Assembly (NCBI GenBank): GCA_045639905.1
Contig: JAZUDZ010000027.1
Coordinates: forward strand, 1 to 10,028
DNA from: RGIG426 sp045639905
GTDB taxonomy: Bacteria > Bacillota > Clostridia > Oscillospirales > Acutalibacteraceae
Length of the DNA: 10,028 bases
Direction: 5' to 3'
The notes beneath the pieces were generated by a model that did not search any database, was not told the DNA's origin, and was given only the letters and a program-made list of their open reading frames with translations. Positions 5,497 to 10,028 of the stretch are shown piece after piece (positions within the stretch are counted from its first letter, which is position 1; every line of letters starts with the position of its first letter). The position numbers and the translations under genes are program-made.

Positions 5497-6189
5497 ATGG
5501 AAAAACATAACAAATCAATGCTTTGGGCTCGCATCCTGTTTATTCTCCTTACAATCGGCCTGCTTTTTGCTCTCAGTATTCTTGTCGGAAAACCGCTTCT
5601 GCAATTTGTGAAGGAACCCGAGCAGTTTCGTCAGTGGGTACAAAGCCACGGCATCTGGTCCCCTCTGGCCTATATCGGCATTGTCGTTTGCCAGGTGCTG
5701 ATAGCCTTTATCCCGGGAGAGCCTTTTGAAATCGTAGCCGGATACGCATTCGGTGCCGTCCCCGGCACTCTCTTATGTTTACTGGGAACAACACTCGGCA
5801 GCCTTCTGGTCTTCTTTTTTGTGCGAAAATGGGGTGTGAAACTGGTCACCGTTTTCTTTCCTCTTGAAAAGCTCAATTCACTCCAGTTTCTGCAAAACAG
5901 CAAAAAACGAGACCTGTTGTTTTTGATTATCTACATGATTCCGGGAACTCCCAAAGATCTGCTCAGTTATTTTGCGGGGCTGACCAATATACAGTTCGTC
6001 CCGTGGCTTCTCATTTGTCTTTTGGGCCGTATGCCCTCGGTGATCACCTCCACCGTCGGGGGAGATCTTTTAGGAGCACAGAATTACCCGGCGGCCGTTC
6101 TGGTATTTTTCGGAACCATGCTTTTGAGTGCTGCCGGCATATGGATATACAACAAGATTTGTGAAGCACACCAAACGAATCAGGACTAA
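5497..6189 (+). CDS. TVP38/TMEM64 (VTT domain, DedA-related) membrane protein
   Basis: A 230-aa integral membrane protein. An N-terminal membrane helix (about 12-31) is followed by the VTT domain: FIPGEPFEIVAGYAFG (71-86, re-entrant-loop type Pro/Glu/Gly motif), a Gly-rich helix (88-108), IYMIPGTPKDLLSYFAGL (145-162) and GRMPSVITSTVGG (177-189), ending in a last helix (198-217). DedA/VTT proteins are linked to lipid scrambling or undecaprenyl-phosphate and phospholipid recycling. The substrate of this subgroup is not settled, so none is assigned. The start ATG 5497 has AGGAAGGAAA upstream, and an earlier ATG at 5452 has only a poor ribosome site. Monocistronic, ending in a shared terminator with the converging pilin/pseudo-sortase operon. 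Confidence 0.88.
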   Translation: MEKHNKSMLWARILFILLTIGLLFALSILVGKPLLQFVKEPEQFRQWVQSHGIWSPLAYIGIVVCQVLIAFIPGEPFEIVAGYAFGAVPGTLLCLLGTTLGSLLVFFFVRKWGVKLVTVFFPLEKLNSLQFLQNSKKRDLLFLIIYMIPGTPKDLLSYFAGLTNIQFVPWLLICLLGRMPSVITSTVGGDLLGAQNYPAAVLVFFGTMLLSAAGIWIYNKICEAHQTNQD

Positions 6190-6190
6190 A

Positions 6191-6232
6191 AAACGGACAC
6201 GATAGTCTATCCTATCGTGTCCGTCATTTTTT
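6191..6232. terminator. Shared bidirectional terminator between converging genes
   Basis: A 13-bp perfect stem (ACGGACACGATAG at 6193-6205 with its complement at 6212-6224) and a six-base loop are flanked by A's on the left and CATTTTTT on the right. It ends the VTT gene transcript and, read on the other strand, the pseudo-sortase transcript. Confidence 0.88.
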
Positions 6233-6819
6233 CACTTTAAACTGCAGCAAACCACAATCGTGTCGCCGGTTTTCTTGCTTCTCGCAAACAGTTTGCAATC
6301 GGCCTCCCCTTTTTGTAAGGTCTCGGCTTTGGAGTTCTTTTCATGCAAAACATTGGTTACCGTATATCGGAAAACAGAACCAGACATATCCGTCACATTC
6401 ACCTCGTCCCCGATATCCATTTGCGAAATGAAATCAAACTGCTTCGGAAAATCCACGCCGCCGATAATGAGAGACCCATCATACGGGTTTCCGGAGAATC
6501 GACACGGAACGGATGAAACAGCCATCGAGTTCCACTGCATACGAACCGGCATCGTTACGGAAAAGGCCGGAACCTCCAACAGTGCTGCATAGTCTGTACC
6601 GTCCACTTCCATGGCAGACATCAATGTATTGCTGCGTCCGTCTTTAAAGCCCGGTTTTTCCGGCGGCAGCATTTCCTGAATAAAGGAGAGGGCTTTGTCG
6701 GCATCCACACGGGTTCGTTGTCCGAAAATCCATGTAAACGCCAGCAAGGCAATCGCCGCCGCAACCAAAACACATCCGACAATAAAGAGGATCTTTTTAC
6801 CTTTCAGCCGCTTATTCAT
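6232..6819 (-). CDS. Sortase-fold protein lacking the catalytic residues (pseudo-sortase)
   Basis: A 195-aa membrane-anchored protein (helix 9-33) with the length and pattern of small Clostridial sortases: ALLEVPAFSVTMPV (79-92), VPCRFSGNPYDGSLIIG (104-120), FISQMDIGDEVNVTDMSG (130-147), VFRYTVTNV (149-157) and C-terminal strands to 194. In active sortases the strand after 'L-x-I' continues [GA]-H-N with the catalytic His; here it is GGVDF (120-124), giving Val122. The TLxTC motif with the catalytic Cys reads KLFAR (176-180), giving Arg180. The downstream catalytic Arg position is about Thr187. So His, Cys and Arg all appear replaced while the fold is kept. The start ATG 6819 overlaps the pilin stop (ATGAATAA) with AAAGGAA upstream, so the two are translationally coupled. 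It may be a chaperone, substrate holder or decayed enzyme. Family good, inactivity inferred by alignment from memory. Confidence 0.75.
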   Translation of the reverse strand: MNKRLKGKKILFIVGCVLVAAAIALLAFTWIFGQRTRVDADKALSFIQEMLPPEKPGFKDGRSNTLMSAMEVDGTDYAALLEVPAFSVTMPVRMQWNSMAVSSVPCRFSGNPYDGSLIIGGVDFPKQFDFISQMDIGDEVNVTDMSGSVFRYTVTNVLHEKNSKAETLQKGEADCKLFARSKKTGDTIVVCCSLK

Positions 6820-7933
6820 GGCGTTCCTTTCGGCCGGCGCTGCCAAACCACATAAGTATTACGCCGGATACAACCAGCAAAGCAATCCAAAGCCAGGCGT
6901 TAAAGCTGTCACCGGTATAAGGGGTCGGTCGGACCGGTTTGTCGTTATTCGGACGGTCCTGTGAAACCTGACTGTCTCCGCTGTCGCTAATCTGACCGGG
7001 TTCCGTCGGATTGGTACTCGGGTTCGTGCTTGGTTTCGTCGTCGGAGTTGTCGTCGGGGCCGTGGGAGGCTGCGGTGTAGACTGTTTTTCCGTATTGGTG
7101 ATATAGAAAGCATAGTCCTCTCTGTCAACGGAAACCAAATAGAAATCCGAAACACTTCGTTCAACAACCAACCAGCGATGCAGCATACTGGCTTTCCATG
7201 TATACATCCAGTTGTCCTTGGCTGATAAAGTCACGGTATCCTTCAGCGTATCGTCACAATAAATTTCCACCGTAATCTCTTTCGGACGATTGACACCGGT
7301 GGAATCTTTCCACTGTTTTACCACTCGAAACGCTTTAATATTATCCGGATTAAGATCTTCACCGGGATCGTGAGGAATCTTTGAAATATCTCCCGGTTTC
7401 GGATAGGTCGTCACATCGTACAGTGCGGCACCGGACTTGTCAACCGCCGGCAGGCACAGCACATATGTATCAAAGCAGTAGATTGCATTTTCCGGAATAC
7501 GCGGTTCTCTGATTAAGTACATACCGGATTTCAAATTGTCAAAGAAAACGGATCCCTTTTGGTCCGTGGTACCCGTATAATCCGGTGCCTTCTTATCCGC
7601 TACGACATACCCTTCAATGGTCTCGGCCAAAGCTTTCCACTCGTCATCCGTGGAGATGTCTTGCACGCTGACCGGATAACCGGCATAGTTTGGAGAAAGA
7701 GCAAATTTACCGGGTTCCACCAAATCGGCGAACCGATAAATGGAAACCGTTCGGTCCGGGAACACCTGACCTTCCTCCTGCAATATTAATTGCAGCGAGC
7801 AGAGTTTATCAATATCCACCACTTCACCGGAAGGTGTGGATATGTCTGCCAAGGTCCCCATAGCAGAAGAAAAAGAAAAGAGCATCACCAGTAAAAGAAC
7901 CGTAAACCAATATGCAAATTTTCTGTTTTTCAT
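6812..7933 (-). CDS. Pilin-like Cna_B surface protein with C-terminal sorting signal
   Basis: A 373-aa surface protein. Signal peptide about 5-30. A pilin-type N-terminal domain (about 45-180) includes the beta segment VSIYRFADL, a GSVFFDNLKSGMYLIRE strand pair and DTYVLCLPAVD...LYDVTTYPKP, typical of Gram-positive pilus subunits. A Cna_B domain (199-282) runs from FRVVKQWKD to YAFYITNT; Lys206, Glu258 and Asn280 are candidates for an intramolecular isopeptide bond. Then follow a Pro/Thr-rich wall-spanning linker (284-312), the sorting-like motif TPYTG (337-341), a hydrophobic helix (346-364) and a basic tail RKERHE. The motif deviates from LPxTG. ATG 7933 has GGAGGAAGACTG just upstream. A near-consensus promoter lies at 8085-8056. 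It is the first gene of a two-gene operon with the overlapping pseudo-sortase; a working sortase must be encoded elsewhere if it is wall-anchored. Confidence 0.88.
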   Translation of the reverse strand: MKNRKFAYWFTVLLLVMLFSFSSAMGTLADISTPSGEVVDIDKLCSLQLILQEEGQVFPDRTVSIYRFADLVEPGKFALSPNYAGYPVSVQDISTDDEWKALAETIEGYVVADKKAPDYTGTTDQKGSVFFDNLKSGMYLIREPRIPENAIYCFDTYVLCLPAVDKSGAALYDVTTYPKPGDISKIPHDPGEDLNPDNIKAFRVVKQWKDSTGVNRPKEITVEIYCDDTLKDTVTLSAKDNWMYTWKASMLHRWLVVERSVSDFYLVSVDREDYAFYITNTEKQSTPQPPTAPTTTPTTKPSTNPSTNPTEPGQISDSGDSQVSQDRPNNDKPVRPTPYTGDSFNAWLWIALLVVSGVILMWFGSAGRKERHE

Positions 7934-7948
7934 CAGTCTTCCTCCTCT

Positions 7949-7994
7949 TTCCGAAAGTCGGAACATTCTCAGAAACCATCGTCAAAATCGATGG
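7949..7994 (-). promoter_or_regulatory. Two hairpins in the pilin leader next to the ribosome site
   Basis: In the roughly 115-base leader, CCATCG-N7-CGATGG (7976-7994) and TTCCGA-AAG-TCGGAA (7949-7963) form perfect stems. The second ends a few bases before the GAGGAGG ribosome site. Neither has a T tract, so they are not terminators; they could affect mRNA stability or translation. The function is inference. Confidence 0.4.
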
Positions 7995-8055
7995 GAAATT
8001 TCAAATTGCTCAGGCCTGTTTTGTCGCCGCACAGCAAGCCTATATATACAGCATA

Positions 8056-8085
8056 ATTATACCTCTCATATTTTTGTTTTGTCAA
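8056..8085 (-). promoter_or_regulatory. Strong promoter of the pilin/pseudo-sortase operon
   Basis: On the minus strand a perfect TTGACA (8085-8080), an 18-base spacer and a perfect TATAAT (8061-8056), with A/T-rich DNA upstream. It predicts high basal transcription and a leader of about 115 bases. Confidence 0.85.
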
Positions 8086-8099
8086 ATGATATATTTTGC

Positions 8100-8131
8100 A
8101 AAAAAAGGCACCGCCCAAAAACGGCGGTGCC
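8100..8131 (-). terminator. Terminator of the AIM24-like gene
   Basis: GGCACCGCC (8107-8115) pairs perfectly with GGCGGTGCC (8123-8131). Read on the minus strand the stem is followed by TTTTTTTGC. It lies 22 bases after the stop of the AIM24-like gene and upstream of the pilin promoter, separating the two units. Confidence 0.85.
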
Positions 8132-8153
8132 CAAAAAAACAAAAAACAAAATA

Positions 8154-8831
8154 TCAGTCTTTTCGCGGGAGCTGCGAGGCAATGGTGTTGACAAAATTTG
8201 ACATCGGCATGGTCTGCAGGGTTACTTTTCCGGGCCCTGTCACCACGGTGTTGAACAGGCCTTCTCCGCCAAAGAGAACATTTTTTACACCTTTGACCGT
8301 CTGAATGTCCATCTTACACGTCTCATCCATCATGGCAAGATTTCCGGTATCCACAATCAGCTGCTGACCGGGCGCCAGTTCATATTCAACGGCAGAACCG
8401 TCCACTTCAATGAAGGCAATTCCCGTTCCGGACAGTTTTTGCATAATGAATCCTTCTCCGCCAAACAGTCCGGCGCCGAGCTTTTTCTGAAAATGCACGG
8501 ACAACTCCACACCGGATGTTGCAGCCAGGAAAGAGGATTTTTGACAAATCACCGGATGACTCGGTGTGATTTCCACCACACGAATGGCGCCCGGGAAACT
8601 GGAAGCAAAAGCAATCATGCCTTCCCCGCCCTGAGCCGTATATCTGTTTTGGAACAATTTCTCTCCGGAGAACATCCGTCCGAGGGCCTTTCCAAGACCG
8701 CCGGCAGAGGTTTCCATCTGCATATTGGGGGTCATCCATACCATAGAGCCACCTTCGGTAATCATGGTTTCTCCGCCGTCCAGGTTGCAGGTCACCACCG
8801 GCATCGGCTCTCCGATAATTGAATATTTCAT
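8154..8831 (-). CDS. AIM24 / TIGR00266 family protein
   Basis: A 225-aa soluble protein of the AIM24 beta-sandwich family (TIGR00266), common in bacteria and named after a yeast mitochondrial protein; the biochemical role is not established. Family marks are the start MKYSIIGEPMPVVTC, GGSMVWMTPNMQMETSAGG (27-45), FGGEGFIMQKLSGTG (123-137), and the second glycine repeat FGGEGLFNTVVTGPGKV (187-203) leading into TLQTMP (204-209). It has no signal peptide or membrane helix, so it is probably cytoplasmic. ATG 8831 has GGGGAAAGGAG about 10 bases upstream. It has its own promoter (8900-8872) and terminator, and so is monocistronic. Nothing nearby hints at a pathway. Confidence 0.9.
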   Translation of the reverse strand: MKYSIIGEPMPVVTCNLDGGETMITEGGSMVWMTPNMQMETSAGGLGKALGRMFSGEKLFQNRYTAQGGEGMIAFASSFPGAIRVVEITPSHPVICQKSSFLAATSGVELSVHFQKKLGAGLFGGEGFIMQKLSGTGIAFIEVDGSAVEYELAPGQQLIVDTGNLAMMDETCKMDIQTVKGVKNVLFGGEGLFNTVVTGPGKVTLQTMPMSNFVNTIASQLPRKD

Positions 8832-8871
8832 AGAAAAAACTCCTTTCCCCTTGGGGATATATCATGTTTTT

Positions 8872-8900
8872 AGTATACAAAAAAAGAAGGAAATTAGCAA
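8872..8900 (-). promoter_or_regulatory. Promoter of the AIM24-like gene
   Basis: On the minus strand TTGCTA (8900-8895), a 17-base spacer and TATACT (8877-8872), about 40 bases before the ATG. It lies directly downstream of the DUF975 terminator. Confidence 0.65.
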
Positions 8901-8930
8901 GAAAGAAAGCCATCCAAACGGATGGCTTTC
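8901..8930 (-). terminator. Terminator of the DUF975 gene
   Basis: GAAAGCCATCC (8905-8915) pairs with GGATGGCTTTC (8920-8930) around an AAAC loop. Read on the minus strand it is followed by the short TTTC tail. The T tract is weak but the stem is 11 bp and perfect. Confidence 0.65.
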
Positions 8931-8941
8931 ATGGACCGGTA

Positions 8942-9592
8942 TTAGTACATGCCCGACGGATTTTGATACGAATCGACCGGAGGAGCATAAGGCGCATTCA
9001 CGGAAGCGCCGATTAACGACTGATAATACTCCGCTTTGGTTGCGTACATGTAGGCCATAACCCACAAGGTACCGATACCGAAGCAAAAAGAGCCGAGAAT
9101 GGCCCAGCCGATAAAGCTCAAATCCAATACGAACAATTCCGCTTTGTGTCCGGCCATCATTTTTTCACTTTCTTTGATACAGGTTCTCCAGTCATATTCC
9201 GGATGATCGATTTTGATGTTGAAAGCCTGGGAATATCCGTAGGCTTTCACAATACCCGGAATAACAAGCAACAAACTCCAAAGGAATGTAAAAATGCAAA
9301 TCATAAGACCCAGCAGGACAATCCCGCCGAGATCGTCTTTAAAGCATTTGAATACATCTTCAATGGCAATCTGCTGATTTCTTTCCCGCGCATTTTTCAA
9401 AAAAACATAGGAAGTACCATACATAAGCGGGCCGGTAACCAAAAGGGAAGCAATACCGAAGGTAACGCCGGCAGCCAGTCCCTCAATCAGTCCGACAATA
9501 GCACAAACCACCACGGCAAGAAGCCACGGAGTTTGGAAGATACCGTTTCCAAGAGCTTCCTTGGCACGGCTTTTAAGTACTACACGATTCAT
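8942..9592 (-). CDS. DUF975 family integral membrane protein
   Basis: A 216-aa polytopic membrane protein of unknown function. Hydrophobic segments lie at about 23-41, 43-66, 90-115 and 152-182. DUF975 marks are LVIPGIVKAYGYSQAF (109-124), Ser142 to Lys150 ESEKMMAGHK, the LDLSFIGWAIL block (156-166) and the tail TKAEYYQSL (185-193). A Pro/Tyr-rich cytoplasmic-type tail (200-216) ends the protein. The family is widespread in Firmicutes and has no proven function. ATG 9592 has AAGGAGAAAAG directly upstream. It is preceded by a promoter at 9663-9635 that begins just past the presumed end of the tnpB element, so the element inserted close to this gene's control region. Confidence 0.88.
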   Translation of the reverse strand: MNRVVLKSRAKEALGNGIFQTPWLLAVVVCAIVGLIEGLAAGVTFGIASLLVTGPLMYGTSYVFLKNARERNQQIAIEDVFKCFKDDLGGIVLLGLMICIFTFLWSLLLVIPGIVKAYGYSQAFNIKIDHPEYDWRTCIKESEKMMAGHKAELFVLDLSFIGWAILGSFCFGIGTLWVMAYMYATKAEYYQSLIGASVNAPYAPPVDSYQNPSGMY

Positions 9593-9634
9593 ATTCTTTT
9601 CTCCTTTTTTTCAAGTTGTGTTTCCACTACCTGC

Positions 9635-9663
9635 ATTTTACCATTTTTCCGATGGTTTCTCAA
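9635..9663 (-). promoter_or_regulatory. Promoter of the DUF975 gene
   Basis: On the minus strand TTGAGA (9663-9658), a 17-base spacer and TAAAAT (9640-9635), leaving a leader of about 37 bases. The hairpin-rich 3' region of the tnpB element begins only about 20 bases upstream of the -35 box. Confidence 0.65.
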
Positions 9664-9683
9664 CAACAAAAGTTGCAAGAATC

Positions 9684-9790
9684 GGGTGACCTACTCTCAC
9701 CACTTAAATAGCAAAGCTATATAGAAGTGGGAGCTTCTCATTTTTATCTGAGCAACCACCGTCGGCCCGACGGCTGTTATTCCATGTGGG
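9684..9790 (-). ncRNA. Candidate omega-RNA scaffold / right end of the tnpB element
   Basis: Downstream of the tnpB stop the minus strand can fold into several hairpins: a GC-rich CCGTC...GACGG stem (9759-9773), CCACTT/AAGTGG with ATAGC/GCTAT around AAA (9700-9730), a competing AGAAG/CTTCT stem (9723-9738), and GGTGA/TCACC (9685-9701). TnpB nucleases use an RNA made from the 3' end of their gene and the element's right end, with the guide taken from DNA just beyond. The folding is visible; the RNA assignment and exact right boundary (probably 9684-9691) are inference. Confidence 0.45.
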
Positions 9791-10028
9791 CTATCCACAC
9801 AAATATCGTTTCCCAACTTGCGTTACGGTTCCGTACATCATTTCGACACCTTTGTTTCTCAAGTTAATAGCGGCATTAACATCCCGGCCGTGGACCGTAT
9901 GACATCTGTCACACTCCCATACTCTGTCCGTTAATTTAAGGGATGTGTTTTTCTTGCCACAATAGTGGCAGGTCTTACTGGAAGCAAACCACTTGTTTAC
10001 TCTCAGCAAGCGGCCTCCTGTTTCAGTC
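9791..10028 (-). CDS. tnpB: TnpB (OrfB) RNA-guided nuclease, C-terminal part (cut by window edge)
   Basis: The last 78 residues of an IS200/IS605-group TnpB, open to the window edge. The segment reads LLRVNKWFASSKTCHYCGKK, then WECDRCHTVHGRDVNAAINL. The CHYC and CDRC pairs form the target-nucleic-acid-binding zinc ribbon between RuvC II and III, and the Asp of GRDVNAA is the third RuvC catalytic acid. Both are intact, so the visible part gives no sign of inactivation. Family members usually have Asp before x-R-D (HDRD); here it is Gly (HGRD). A TTG at 10009 is internal, not the start. The N-terminus and any tnpA lie beyond the window. TnpB is an RNA-guided DNA nuclease that helps the element persist at its insertion site. 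Confidence 0.92.
   Translation of the reverse strand, partial: TETGGRLLRVNKWFASSKTCHYCGKKNTSLKLTDRVWECDRCHTVHGRDVNAAINLRNKGVEMMYGTVTQVGKRYLCG

Noticed and set aside
8847..8856. CCCCTTGGGG palindrome in the AIM24 leader as a hairpin masking the ribosome site
   Set aside because: The loop would have at most two bases, so an intramolecular hairpin is not possible; as an operator there is no second copy to support it.
1..10028. CRISPR array or cas genes
   Set aside because: No regularly spaced direct repeats with unique spacers were seen; the only related nuclease is the TnpB at the right edge.

Overview
The window looks like chromosome of a low-to-moderate GC, Gram-positive gut-type Clostridium (Oscillospiraceae/Ruminococcaceae-like). 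Signs are type I dockerin domains, A/G-rich Shine-Dalgarno sites, near-consensus SigA-type promoters, a pilin with a C-terminal sorting signal, and TnpB-type insertion sequences. No species is claimed; the assignment is inference.

Layout. Positions 1-413 are the right end of an integrated mobile element. An Xis-like helix-turn-helix gene runs off the left edge. It is followed by a cluster of TTCTTGCA repeats and then the 3' part of a tRNA-Ser(CGA) gene lacking its 5' part, the usual signature of an attR site. The tRNA's own terminator follows, so from about 414 onward the DNA is probably original chromosome. Positions 530-3646 hold two secreted dockerin proteins (one of unknown function, one a serpin protease inhibitor), a PadR regulator between them, and a truncated dockerin remnant abutting an orphan IS200/IS605-type end.

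Positions 3647-6189 are housekeeping-like: the Na+/serine-threonine symporter sstT, a divergent 72-aa conserved-looking small protein, a possible small structured RNA, and a VTT/TVP38-family membrane protein. Positions 6232-8085 are a two-gene surface operon: a Cna_B pilin-like protein with a TPYTG sorting motif, then a sortase-fold protein in which the catalytic His, Cys and Arg all appear replaced. This pseudo-sortase translationally coupled to a candidate sortase substrate is the most unusual feature here. Positions 8154-9663 carry an AIM24/TIGR00266-type protein and a DUF975 membrane protein, each with its own promoter and terminator. The right edge (9680-10028) is the 3' end of a tnpB gene with downstream hairpins that could be the omega-RNA scaffold.

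Together the window reads as a surface/extracellular gene neighbourhood (dockerin proteins, serpin, pilin) with three separate mobile-DNA scars: an attR, an orphan IS end and a tnpB element. All calls come from reading the sequence; no database search was possible.
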